Assembly: GCF_030581075.1 (NCBI RefSeq)
Contig: NZ_JAUQSW010000013.1
Span: forward strand, 108,028 to 172,027
Direction: 5' to 3'
Origin: Hymenobacter cheonanensis
Lineage (GTDB): Bacteria; Bacteroidota; Bacteroidia; Cytophagales; Hymenobacteraceae
Length of the DNA stretch: 64,000 nucleotides
Shown: one piece after another, positions 33,676 through 42,030 of the stretch
Layout of the letters: every line of letters starts with the position of its first letter
Numbering within the stretch: the stretch's first letter is position 1
Notes under the pieces: model-generated
Databases searched by the model: none
Seen by the model: only the letters and a program-made list of their open reading frames with translations
Told to the model about the DNA's origin: nothing
Translations under genes and position numbers: made by a program

Positions 33676-35751
33676 ATGGAACACGAACTCACCTTCCAGA
33701 AGATTAAAGAGCAGGTTGAGCTGCCCGAGCTGCTGAGCCACTTCGGCTACAACCTCCGAAAAGGCGAACACCTCGGCAAGGGCAAGTGGCACGTCTTCGA
33801 GGGCGATGACACGCTGGTCGTGTTCAAAGGCCGGGGTGGCGACTGGATGTATTTCAACGCCCAGGACGACCGCGACAAGGGCAGCGTCATTGACTGGATG
33901 AAGAACCGGGTCAGCTCCGACCGCATCGCCGGCATTGGTCCGCTGCCGGGCCGCAACCTCTGGCAGTCAGTCAACGACCACTTCCGGGCTTACCTCAACT
34001 TGCCCGAGGAGCAGCGGCCCCGGCTCGACCTGCCGCCCATTGTGGAAACCGCGCCCGGCGAGAAGTTCCACAGCATCTACACCCAGCAATGCCGGCCGCT
34101 CGAAAACACGGCCTACTTGGAAGGGCGCGGTATTACCAAAAGCACGATAGATAACCCGCAGTTTACCGGCCGCATCCTCAATCAACTCCACACTGTTCAG
34201 AAGGAGGGCTTGCCGCCCAAAACCTACGTTAACACGGCTTTCCCGGCCTACCACGAGGGACGGGTAGTGGGGCTGGAGTTGAAGGGCGAAGGCTTCAAGG
34301 GCCAGGCGCCCGAAAGCCAGTTTACCCGCTCTCTGTGGCTGAGCAAGCTGCCCGAGGGCCGGCCGGCAGCGGTGCTGGTGGTCAGCGAGTCGGCCCTCGA
34401 TACGCTGTCCTACGCGCAGCTGCACCCCGGCGACAGCGCTCTGTATGCCTCCACGGCCGGCACGCTCACCCAGAACAAGATTTTCGAGTTGAGGCGGCTG
34501 CTCAGCGAGGAGCGTATTCCGGCCATCCGCGCTGCCTTCGACAACGATACGCAGGGCCACCACTTCGATACCCGGCTGCTGGCGGGGCTGGCCAGCGAGC
34601 AGAACCCCATGAAAGTGGTTCGCGAGCACGAGCACCGGCTGACCGTCGAAATTACGGCCGCCCACCCGGCCGGCGTGCAGGCGCTAAGTCAGCACCTTAA
34701 AAGCTACAACGACCAGGCCACCCGGCAGTACGCCCAGGAAAACGGGGAGCCGGGCAATCCGGCCAGCAGTCAGACCCTGCGCGACGAGCTGATTCACTCC
34801 AACAAGCTGGGAGCCCACACCTACCAGTTTCACGTGCCGATGAGCCGCGAAGCGCTGGGGGCTTTCAATCAGGCAGCCAGTCAGGCACTGGCTTTTGAGC
34901 ATCGGGTGGAGATTGTGAAGAGCCAGGGCAAGGATTGGAACCAGGACCTGAAACAGGACCAGTTGCAGCGGGTGGCCCGGCGCGAGCTGGGTGGTGTCGA
35001 CGAGGACCAGTACGGCTTCGGCCAGCAGCACTGGGACAACCCACATATCGAAGGCCAGGGCAAAATTGCGCAGTTGCACGAGGCGCAAGCCCAGGCCCGC
35101 CGCCAGGGCGAGCGGCTGCTCGTGGTTGAGCTGCGCGAAAGCCGCGATGCCGTGGCGTTGCTGCCCACCCTGCGCGACAACCTCGAAAAAGTCGGGCTTA
35201 CCATTGACCACGCCCTTAAGATTCAACCGACCGCGGCCCGCGAAATTGCCACGGAGCTAACGCTACGCTACCGGCTGGATTCGCCGCAGCTGCCAGCCAT
35301 CAGCGACGCGCTGGATGCGTTGCGGCAAAATTCCAGAACGACGGTCATTGAGCCGGGGCCGGATGCTACGGAGCGCCGGCAGCTGGCCATAGCGCAGGAA
35401 CAGCAGCGCCGGGCCGGCCCTGAGCTGGTGCCCAGTGATTCTCCCGCCCACGACCAGGCCCGGCAATTGTTTATCGAAGCAGCGGGCCTGGTGGCCCGGG
35501 AACTGCGCGAGAGCGCCGCCACGCTAAACGCCGCCCGCTTGCAGGAAGTCAGCCGGCAACTGCTGACCAAACCGGCGCTGGAAGGCCTGAACCGGGAGAA
35601 CGTGGAGAAAGTGCTGGCTGTGGTCGATAAGCTCGATACGTTGAAGGATAACCCCGCCGTGCAGCAGCTGCGCCAGGCCGTGCGGCAATTGGAGCAGCCC
35701 GCCCAGACGCAGACTGTACCGCAAAAGCCACGGCCCGGCCCCCGCTTGTAA
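33676..35751 (+). CDS. DUF3991/Toprim primase-like protein
   Basis: 691 residues. The N-terminal domain (about 1-90) resembles the zinc-finger/CHC2-like region of plasmid primases without an obvious Cys set. DUF3991 follows (NTAYLEGRGITKSTIDNPQF). The Toprim domain has the catalytic Glu in VVSESALDTLSY and the acidic pair in AFDNDTQG. The C-terminal half is helical and Gln/Arg-rich. It may prime the transferred strand in the recipient. It ends in PQKPRPGPRL, another basic GP(R/K)L tail. It is flanked by terminators, so it is an independent transcription unit. Confidence 0.82.
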   Translation: MEHELTFQKIKEQVELPELLSHFGYNLRKGEHLGKGKWHVFEGDDTLVVFKGRGGDWMYFNAQDDRDKGSVIDWMKNRVSSDRIAGIGPLPGRNLWQSVNDHFRAYLNLPEEQRPRLDLPPIVETAPGEKFHSIYTQQCRPLENTAYLEGRGITKSTIDNPQFTGRILNQLHTVQKEGLPPKTYVNTAFPAYHEGRVVGLELKGEGFKGQAPESQFTRSLWLSKLPEGRPAAVLVVSESALDTLSYAQLHPGDSALYASTAGTLTQNKIFELRRLLSEERIPAIRAAFDNDTQGHHFDTRLLAGLASEQNPMKVVREHEHRLTVEITAAHPAGVQALSQHLKSYNDQATRQYAQENGEPGNPASSQTLRDELIHSNKLGAHTYQFHVPMSREALGAFNQAASQALAFEHRVEIVKSQGKDWNQDLKQDQLQRVARRELGGVDEDQYGFGQQHWDNPHIEGQGKIAQLHEAQAQARRQGERLLVVELRESRDAVALLPTLRDNLEKVGLTIDHALKIQPTAAREIATELTLRYRLDSPQLPAISDALDALRQNSRTTVIEPGPDATERRQLAIAQEQQRRAGPELVPSDSPAHDQARQLFIEAAGLVARELRESAATLNAARLQEVSRQLLTKPALEGLNRENVEKVLAVVDKLDTLKDNPAVQQLRQAVRQLEQPAQTQTVPQKPRPGPRL

Positions 35752-35787
35752 GCCGGCAATGCTGGTGCAACGGACTTGGCCGTTTTC

Positions 35788-35815
35788 AGCCGCTCCATAA
35801 CCGGAGCGGCTTTTT
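35788..35815 (+). terminator. Intrinsic terminator after the Toprim gene
   Basis: AGCCGCTCC (35788-35796), a six-base loop, GGAGCGGCT (35803-35811) and a T-run form a classic Rho-independent terminator 37 bases after the stop codon. Confidence 0.9.
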
Positions 35816-35836
35816 CGTGTGCGGCAAGGCGGGGGC

Positions 35837-36172
35837 CTACGTGGCCGGCGGCAGGAGCAAGGCCAGCAGCTGCTGCTGCAGCTGTTCCATGGCCGTCATG
35901 CGCCCGGCAAGCTGCCCGATGGCGGCCAGGATTTCTTCCGTTGCCGGAGAGGCCTGGGCGGTGGCCACGGCGGTGGGCGTGCGCCCGCGCTCCTTGCGCC
36001 GGCGGGCTTTGATTGCCGATTGGCTTTCGAGCGGGTGGGCCCGCCCGGCCCGCTGGTTGCAGGCCGCTACCCGGCAGGGGCTGCCGCAGTATTTCTGCAC
36101 CCACCGCTTCTTGGGGACAAACTTTCGCCGGCAGTATTCGCAGGCAATCTGGGAGGTGTCGAGGAGTGACAA
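35837..36172 (-). CDS. Small zinc-finger-like protein
   Basis: 111 residues. The N-terminus has a C-x2-C...C-x3-C arrangement in CEYCRRKFVPKKRWVQKYCG then SPC and AAC, suggesting a treble-clef zinc-binding domain. The basic middle (IKARRRKERGR) and the C-terminal coiled-coil-like helix (AIGQLAGRMTAMEQLQQQLL) fit a DNA-binding protein. It converges on the Toprim gene terminator. Function unknown. Confidence 0.6.
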   Translation of the reverse strand: MSLLDTSQIACEYCRRKFVPKKRWVQKYCGSPCRVAACNQRAGRAHPLESQSAIKARRRKERGRTPTAVATAQASPATEEILAAIGQLAGRMTAMEQLQQQLLALLLPPAT

Positions 36173-36670
36173 AGGCGTTTCGCGTTAATACCAATTGCAA
36201 GTAACGAAAACACATTTTGTGTCCTATGATTCGCTGCCCGGCGGTCGCAGGTTTGCAGCGATGAACCTGCTCCGAATTTTTGCCCCGACCTTCCAAAAAG
36301 CTACCGCCCCGCCGTCCCGTGATGGAGTTGTATCTGCTCCCCCGGCTAAATCACGCTTGCAGCCCCCATAAGCGGGCTGTAAATGAGCGTGTATTTCTGG
36401 CAAGGCGCTGACTTGTATTGGGTTGACTTTCTGACAGCATCAGATAAACCGCTCGCCGGCTTCGCTCACCTTTGCGAGCGTCCGGGCTGGGCAACCCCAA
36501 CATTTCCCGGCTTCAAAAAAAAAGTTTGCCATTCACCCCCATTTGGACTGCCGACGATGTGGCAGGGGGGCTACTTAGTCTCGTCGGGGCGGATTAACGC
36601 TGCCTCGCGCAAATCTGGTTACCCACTTCGACCGCTGGGCCTTATGCCCGGCTTTTAACAAACACGTAGC
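36173..36670. other. Intergenic stretch without a convincing gene
   Basis: About 500 bases. A 91-codon frame (36383-36658) runs through it, but its translation has no recognisable domain. CGCTCGC and GCGAGCG at about 36451-36481 form a short dyad. Nothing else supportable was seen. Confidence 0.45.
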
Positions 36671-36916
36671 ATGAGCACGAAGAAAATTGCCGCTTACACG
36701 GCCCTGCTGACCTTGGTGGCCGCCGGGTTATTTGCCGCCTACCGGGTGGTGCAGTTCTACCACGAAGTTACCCGGCCCCTGGCGCCGGTATCGGCCCCAG
36801 CGACCCCGTTCGCACACCCCGGAAAGAAAGTTACGACTTACACCTTTTCGGTTATTCAGGAAGTGGTGGTGCCGCCCGCCCCGGCGTCCACGCAACGCCC
36901 ACGGCGGCATCGGTAG
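36671..36916 (+). CDS. Small single-pass membrane protein
   Basis: 81 residues with one N-terminal membrane helix (AAYTALLTLVAAGLFAAYRVV) and a polar tail rich in Pro/Thr/Val, ending in basic residues (RPRRHR). No family is recognised. It stands at the left edge of the metal-resistance region. Confidence 0.5.
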   Translation: MSTKKIAAYTALLTLVAAGLFAAYRVVQFYHEVTRPLAPVSAPATPFAHPGKKVTTYTFSVIQEVVVPPAPASTQRPRRHR

Positions 36917-36934
36917 GTGGAAGGACCCGCTTGC

Positions 36935-37033
36935 TTACGTGGTGTAATACTGGCTCAGCAGCACCAGCAACCCCACGGCCAGGTAGATGCCGAAGCGTTG
37001 GAGTTTGAGGGCAGGCTTGTGGTGGTGGCACAT
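36935..37033 (-). CDS. 32-residue CHHH membrane micropeptide (candidate)
   Basis: A short frame reads MCHHHKPALKLQRFGIYLAV then GLLVLLSQYYTT. It has a metal-ligand-like CHHH at the very N-terminus, a basic segment and a single membrane helix. It is flanked by a small membrane protein and an HMA-like protein in a metal-resistance region. The size is below most annotation cut-offs; the structured composition, not homology, is the evidence. Confidence 0.45.
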   Translation of the reverse strand: MCHHHKPALKLQRFGIYLAVGLLVLLSQYYTT

Positions 37034-37112
37034 GCGGGGCCAACACGGCCCCCGGCCATTCCGTTGCACTTGGGTGGCGTCCCGTATAATTCGGCTTTCG
37101 AGGTACTTGGTT

Positions 37113-37373
37113 ATGGCCTATCCCGAAGACGATACTGCCGGCATGACGCAGCTCATGCGCTATGTGCTTACCATCGACAATATGTGCGGGCCGGACTGCA
37201 TCAGGTGGGTGCGCGAGCGGCTGGTGGGCCTGGGCCTGGTAGTGGACCGCGTGGCCGTGGGCGAAGCCGAAGTGGCCACGGCCCACGTCAACGGCCCCGA
37301 CCTCAAAGCCATTCAGGCCGCATTGGAAAGCGGTGGCTACCAGCTGGTGGGGGCCGTAACCAAAGTTGGCTAG
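37113..37373 (+). CDS. HMA-like small protein with altered metal motif
   Basis: 86 residues. RYVLTIDNMCGPDCIRWVRE and a C-terminal half ending IQAALESGGYQLVG follow the ferredoxin-like fold of heavy-metal-associated domains. The usual MxCxxC is replaced by MCGPDC (three residues between the cysteines). Related HMA-like domains with M-V-C-x-x-C-I occur in Bacteroidota. It is probably a cytoplasmic metal chaperone or sensor; the start is the ATG giving MAYPEDD. Confidence 0.65.
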   Translation: MAYPEDDTAGMTQLMRYVLTIDNMCGPDCIRWVRERLVGLGLVVDRVAVGEAEVATAHVNGPDLKAIQAALESGGYQLVGAVTKVG

Positions 37374-37408
37374 CCAAGGGTGGAATGGGCGCAATGCCCA
37401 TTTGTTAA

Positions 37409-37675
37409 TCAGGCCACAGTAGTGCTGACTACATGGCTGCGGGCTTCGGGCTCGCCCTGCTGGGTTTCGTGCTGCACGTAGTATTCCAGCAGTGTGCCGG
37501 GCGCAAAGGTGTCAGTATCAAGGAAGGGCGAGCGGGCGTTGACGGCCACCCGCTGCCAGGTGGAGGCCTCGCCCCCGACGCGGCGAAAGACGTGGGCGAC
37601 TTCCAGCAGCTCCTTTGAGAAAGCCAGGTGGCGGCCGGTGGGCTCCAGGGTCAGGTCAATTTTGGCGGTGTGCAT
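37409..37675 (-). CDS. Small hypothetical protein of the metal region
   Basis: 88 residues, beta-rich (AKIDLTLEPTGRHLAFSKEL and TLLEYYVQHETQQGEPEARS), with no signal peptide. No family is recognised. It lies just downstream of the ZIP transporter gene in the same direction and may be co-transcribed with it. Confidence 0.55.
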   Translation of the reverse strand: MHTAKIDLTLEPTGRHLAFSKELLEVAHVFRRVGGEASTWQRVAVNARSPFLDTDTFAPGTLLEYYVQHETQQGEPEARSHVVSTTVA

Positions 37676-37701
37676 GCGCAGCGTAGTTGAATAGGGTGGG
37701 G

Positions 37702-38505
37702 TCAGGCGACCATGCCCAGAATTAGAAACAGGAGGAAGCCCACAAAAAAGGCCAGCGTGAGCAGCGGCGTTTCGGTTTCCTCGTGCGCTTCGGTCAGCAA
37801 CTCCTCGGTGACCAGAAACAGCAGCGCGGCCAGGCCAAAGGAAAGCACGATTTCCAGCAAGTTGCCGGTGGCCCCGCGCAGTACGGTGGTGCCAATGCCC
37901 GCCCCGACCAGCAGCATGAGCGAAGTGCCGGCCACAATCGCGACGGCCCGGCCCTTGCCGTGGCCATCCTGCCGCAACTCAATGGCCGTGGCCAGGCCCA
38001 GCGACAGCAGCTCGATGGTGAGGGCAATGGCCAGCAGGGTGCCTTCCTTCGCGCCCGCCGCAAAGCCGATGCCCAGCAGTAGCCCGTCGATGAGGATATC
38101 AATGCCAATGGCCACCAGCAGGCCCCAGGGCAGGGCGGCCACGGTGGGTGGGGCGGTTACGCCGGCGCTTCCGGCCGGCGCATTGCCAGCTGCCCCAGGC
38201 TCCTCTTTCTTTTCGAGGCGCTGGGTGAAGTAGCGCAGTCCCAGCATGGTGGCCACACCCAGCCCGAAGCCCAGCGCCACTTCGTAGGGCGCATGGTGCT
38301 GCACAATGTCGGGCAGCAGCTCGACGGCCACGACCGAGAAGATGACGCCCGCCGCGAAGTGCAGAATGGCGCTGCGCAGCTTCGGGCCGGGGGCCCGCCA
38401 CACGGCCAGGGCCGCGCCGGCAATCATAACCACGGCCGGCAGCAGCGAAAAGCCCAGCATGGTAGACCAGGGCGGCGTGACGGCGGCGGGAATAGTAAGC
38501 AGCAT
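37702..38505 (-). CDS. ZIP-family metal transporter
   Basis: 267 residues, eight predicted membrane segments. ZIP signatures are visible: HFAAGVIFSVVAVELLPD (helix II), GIDILIDGLLLGIGFAAG (helix IV-like, with His replaced by Asp at one metal position) and ALTIELLSLGLATAIEL (helix V). A variable loop lies after the third helix. ZIP proteins usually import divalent metals into the cytoplasm, although direction here is not established. It lies in a cluster of metal efflux genes. Confidence 0.8.
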   Translation of the reverse strand: MLLTIPAAVTPPWSTMLGFSLLPAVVMIAGAALAVWRAPGPKLRSAILHFAAGVIFSVVAVELLPDIVQHHAPYEVALGFGLGVATMLGLRYFTQRLEKKEEPGAAGNAPAGSAGVTAPPTVAALPWGLLVAIGIDILIDGLLLGIGFAAGAKEGTLLAIALTIELLSLGLATAIELRQDGHGKGRAVAIVAGTSLMLLVGAGIGTTVLRGATGNLLEIVLSFGLAALLFLVTEELLTEAHEETETPLLTLAFFVGFLLFLILGMVA

Positions 38506-38525
38506 GGATGAAGCGGATATAAATG

Positions 38526-39206
38526 TTAGTGGGAGGAGTTTGCCGCGTGGGCCTTGAGCCAGCGCTGGTACTGCTTGATTTCGGCCTGCTCGTCGCGCAC
38601 AATCTGGCGGGCGGCGTTTCTCACTTCCGCGTCCTTGCCATAGGCCAGCTCGGTTTGGGCCAGGGCCACCCCCGTTTGGTGATGCACCTGCATAATCGTG
38701 GCAAAATCAGCATCAAGGGTGCCAGGCAGGGGCGGCGGCTGGCGCAGGGGAGCCAGCGCGGCTGTGATGCGGCGCACAAACGGGTCCTGGGCGTTGCCCG
38801 GCCGGTATTCCTGGCCCGCCGGCGGCTGCCGGGCGAGGGCCAGCGTGAGCACGTGGTTGTCGCGCTCATGGCCCTTGAGCACGTGCTGGGCCAGGGCGCG
38901 CAGGGTTGAGTCTTTGCCGTGCGATAGTTCTACCGCCGCCAGCCGCTGGGCCCCGCCGTGGTGCACGCTCATCAGGCGGGCAAAGTCCTCGTCCCAGCAC
39001 CCGAGGCGGTGCACCGTATCGAGCTGCTGCGCGAGCAGCTGCAGGGTATCGCCCAGGGCCGGGGGCGCGGCCACGGGAGCCGGCTTCGGCTTAGTTCCGG
39101 CGTGCACTTCCAGTTCGTGCTCATCGGTATCGTGCCGAGAGCTGCAGCTGCTGATGAGCCCGCTTCCTGCCAGTAGCCAGACCAGAATCAAGAATGAAAC
39201 CTTCAT
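38526..39206 (-). CDS. DUF305 lipoprotein with two ferritin-like repeats
   Basis: 226 residues. A lipobox (ISSC near residue 21) marks a lipoprotein. Two DUF305 units follow: DEDFARLMSVHHGGAQRLAA and DADFATIMQVHHQTGVALAQ, each with the MxxHHxxG metal-like motif. DUF305 proteins are periplasmic and common beside copper/heavy-metal genes. It lies between the ZIP transporter and the P-type ATPase. Confidence 0.85.
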   Translation of the reverse strand: MKVSFLILVWLLAGSGLISSCSSRHDTDEHELEVHAGTKPKPAPVAAPPALGDTLQLLAQQLDTVHRLGCWDEDFARLMSVHHGGAQRLAAVELSHGKDSTLRALAQHVLKGHERDNHVLTLALARQPPAGQEYRPGNAQDPFVRRITAALAPLRQPPPLPGTLDADFATIMQVHHQTGVALAQTELAYGKDAEVRNAARQIVRDEQAEIKQYQRWLKAHAANSSH

Positions 39207-39236
39207 GTTTCGTGCTTCGGGTAATATCTAATGGGC

Positions 39237-41303
39237 TTACGTTTTGGCGGGTGCGGCTTTGCTGGTGAAGTCCATCCGTTGAATCCGCACGGCGTTGAGA
39301 ATGGCCAGCAGGGCCACGCCCACGTCGGCAAACACCGCTTCCCACATGGTGGCCACGCCGCCGGCCCCCAGCGCCAGCACGATACCCTTCACGATAAAGG
39401 CCAGCCAGATATTCTGCCACACCACGCTATGGGTGGCGCGGGCAATGCGGCGGGCCGTGGCAATCTTGCTCGGGTGGTCGGTTTGAATCACCACGTCGGC
39501 CGTTTCGATGGTGGCATCGGAGCCCAGCCCGCCCATGGCAATGCCCACGTCGGCCAGGGCCACCACCGGGGCATCGTTCACCCCGTCGCCCACGAAGGCC
39601 AGCTTGCGGCCCTCGGTGAGGTACTGCTGCACGTATTTGGCCTTGTCTTCGGGCAGCAGCCCGCCGTGGGCTTCGGTGATTCCTAACTCTTTGGCTACGC
39701 GCTGCACGATGCTGTCCTTGTCGCCGGAGAGCATGACCAGCTTGCTGATGCCGTCGGCTTTCAGCTCCTGCACGGCGCGGGCTGCGTCCTCTTTCGGGGC
39801 GTCAGCCACCGTGAGGTAGCCGGCGTATTTCCCGTCCACGGCCGCCACCACAATGCTGTCCACCACCTGGTCGACTTCGGGCGGGTAGGCCACGCTGAAC
39901 TTGGTCAGCAGCTTGGTGTTGCCCGCTAGTACGTCGCGGCCGTCCACCTTGCCGCGCAGGCCGTGGCCAGCAATTTCCTCCACGTTATCGACGGGCACGC
40001 CCGCCGCGGCCGCCCCGACGTGGGCCACCACCGCCTTGGCAATGGGGTGCGTCGATTTGGTTTCCAGCGCCCCCACCAGCCGCAGCAGCTGCTCGGGGGT
40101 AGTGCCGGCCGCCGGCTGCACCTGCTGCACGGCAAACACGCCCTGCGTGAGCGTGCCGGTCTTGTCCATTACCACGGTATCAATTTCGCGCAGCACGTCC
40201 AGGAAGTTGGAGCCCTTAAACAGGATGCCCGCTTTCGAAGCCGCGCCGATGCCGCCGAAGTAGCCCAGCGGAATGCTGATGACCAGCGCGCAGGGGCAGG
40301 AAATGACCAGAAACACCAGCGCCCGGTAGAGCCAGTCGCGGAACACGTAGTCGCTCACCACGAAGTAGGGCACCACAATCAGCAGCACGGCCAGCCCCAC
40401 CACGATGGGGGTATAGATTTTGGCAAACTTGGTGATGAACTGCTGCGTTTTGGCTTTGCGGCCCACGGCATCCTGCACCATGGCCAGGATTTTCGAGAGC
40501 TTGGTGTCCTTAAAAGCGGCCGTCACGGTCACCTGAATCAGAGATTCCAGGTTAATCATGCCGGCCAGCACCGCTTCGCCCGGCTGCTTGGTTTGCGGGG
40601 CCGACTCGCCGGTGAGGGCGGCCGTGTTAAAGCTGGCCGCCTTACCGTTGAGGGTGCCATCGAGGGCTACTTTCTCGCCGGGCTTTACTTCCATCACGTC
40701 GCCTACCTGCACCGCTTTGGGGTCGAGCACCAGGGGCAGGCCGCCGCGCACCACGGTCACTTCGGTGGCCTGAATTTCGAGCAGGGCCTTGATGCTGCGC
40801 TTGGCCCGGTTCACGGCCGCGTCCTGAAACAGCTCGCCCACGGTGTAGAACAGCATCACGGCTACCCCTTCCGGGTATTCACCGATGGCAAAGGCCCCGA
40901 GCGTGGCCAGGCTCATGAGCAGAAACTCGTTGAAGATGTTGCCGCTGGGAATGCTGAGCACGGCGGCTTTTACTACCTTCCAGCCTACCAGCACGAAGGC
41001 CAGCCCGTACCACGCCAGCCGCACGTAGCCCGTGAAAAAGCCGATTTTGTAGTAGTCCAAGGCAATGCCGGCCAGCAGCAGCACGAGGCTGATGCCCGGC
41101 ACGAGGTAAGGGTTAGTGGCGGCCGGGCCGTGGTGGTCGTCGTTCCCGCCGCCGTGGTCGTGGCCGGGCACGTCGTGTCCCTGGGGCGCGGCGGCGGCCT
41201 GGGGTGTGAGCTGGGCGCGGCTCACCGCTCCCACGTTGGCAGGGTTCACCTGCTTGGCCGTGTTCAACGGCTCATCGGTGTTAGAAAAAGTAGGTTCAGG
41301 CAT
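39237..41303 (-). CDS. Heavy-metal translocating P1B-type ATPase
   Basis: 688 residues from the ATG giving MPEPTFSNTD. A His-rich cytoplasmic tail (GHDVPGHDHGGGNDDHHGP) replaces the usual HMA domain. Signatures are TGES (actuator), CPC in the sixth helix (about 336-338), DKTGT with phospho-Asp about 380, the STHPIAKAV nucleotide-site HP motif, and GDGVNDAP. CPC plus a His-rich end suits Zn/Cd/Co/Pb export (ZntA/CadA-like), but metal choice is inferred. Confidence 0.92.
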   Translation of the reverse strand: MPEPTFSNTDEPLNTAKQVNPANVGAVSRAQLTPQAAAAPQGHDVPGHDHGGGNDDHHGPAATNPYLVPGISLVLLLAGIALDYYKIGFFTGYVRLAWYGLAFVLVGWKVVKAAVLSIPSGNIFNEFLLMSLATLGAFAIGEYPEGVAVMLFYTVGELFQDAAVNRAKRSIKALLEIQATEVTVVRGGLPLVLDPKAVQVGDVMEVKPGEKVALDGTLNGKAASFNTAALTGESAPQTKQPGEAVLAGMINLESLIQVTVTAAFKDTKLSKILAMVQDAVGRKAKTQQFITKFAKIYTPIVVGLAVLLIVVPYFVVSDYVFRDWLYRALVFLVISCPCALVISIPLGYFGGIGAASKAGILFKGSNFLDVLREIDTVVMDKTGTLTQGVFAVQQVQPAAGTTPEQLLRLVGALETKSTHPIAKAVVAHVGAAAAGVPVDNVEEIAGHGLRGKVDGRDVLAGNTKLLTKFSVAYPPEVDQVVDSIVVAAVDGKYAGYLTVADAPKEDAARAVQELKADGISKLVMLSGDKDSIVQRVAKELGITEAHGGLLPEDKAKYVQQYLTEGRKLAFVGDGVNDAPVVALADVGIAMGGLGSDATIETADVVIQTDHPSKIATARRIARATHSVVWQNIWLAFIVKGIVLALGAGGVATMWEAVFADVGVALLAILNAVRIQRMDFTSKAAPAKT

Positions 41304-41345
41304 GATATCAGGCACGTGAGAAAGGGGAAGGACAAAACCTAGTGA

Positions 41346-42017
41346 TTAGTGAAGCCCGGTCGGGCTTACAGGGGTTGGGATTGGCTGCGCGGCCGGCACC
41401 AGCGCCTCGGCGTAAGCCTGTTGTAAGCGAAGGTGAAACTGGTCGCTGCGTTGGCGGGCGGCTTGCAGCAGCACGACCACAGCGGAAACGTCGGCTTCGT
41501 ATTGCTCCCATTCGGATTCCCCAATGAGAGCCAGCACATCAAGCCGCGTTGCCAGCGGCGTCGACCACACCTCAAACCGGTCCAGCACCGCCACTCTGTT
41601 TGCTAGCTCGGTTGCGCTAAGTCTTTTATTGGGCGCGTTGGCGGCATTGCCCGTCATCCAGATTTTCCAATGCTTGCCCGCCTTCGAGCTGTTGCAGGTA
41701 CTACAGCACGGCACTAGGTTATAGATGTCGGTGATGTAGCCAGAGGGGCGGCCGTCCGCCGCAGTTAGGTTGCGGAAGTGGTCGAGTTGTGTGGCGTGTC
41801 GGCCGCAGTACACGCACTCGAGTCTATCAACTGCCAACGGTGCAATGCCCAACTGCGCTCGCCAAGCGGCCTCTTGGGCAGCGGTAGGCCGTACTTCCGG
41901 GACGATGGTGTTGATGAAGGCCCGCCTGATAGACGTTTTCAGGCTATCTATTTTCATGCGGGCGGGCAGCTTGATGCCCACGATTTTCCGGCTGATGCTG
42001 GGGTTTTTCTTGGCCAT
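41346..42017 (-). CDS. HNH endonuclease
   Basis: 223 residues. The zinc-finger/HNH core is C68-VYC71, then D79-H80 in TQLDHFRNL, N100 in YNLVPCCSTCNSSKAGKHW, C105 and C108, and H116. This is a complete HNH motif with its structural zinc. It is inserted between the P-type ATPase and the RND efflux operon and has no obvious tie to metals. It may be a selfish nuclease or a defence gene. Confidence 0.8.
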   Translation of the reverse strand: MAKKNPSISRKIVGIKLPARMKIDSLKTSIRRAFINTIVPEVRPTAAQEAAWRAQLGIAPLAVDRLECVYCGRHATQLDHFRNLTAADGRPSGYITDIYNLVPCCSTCNSSKAGKHWKIWMTGNAANAPNKRLSATELANRVAVLDRFEVWSTPLATRLDVLALIGESEWEQYEADVSAVVVLLQAARQRSDQFHLRLQQAYAEALVPAAQPIPTPVSPTGLH

Positions 42018-42030
42018 TTTGACTGGAGCG

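Noticed and set aside
36383..36658. A 91-codon frame in the gap before the metal region
   Set aside because: No homology or domain, unusual composition, and no promoter-like sequence was seen.
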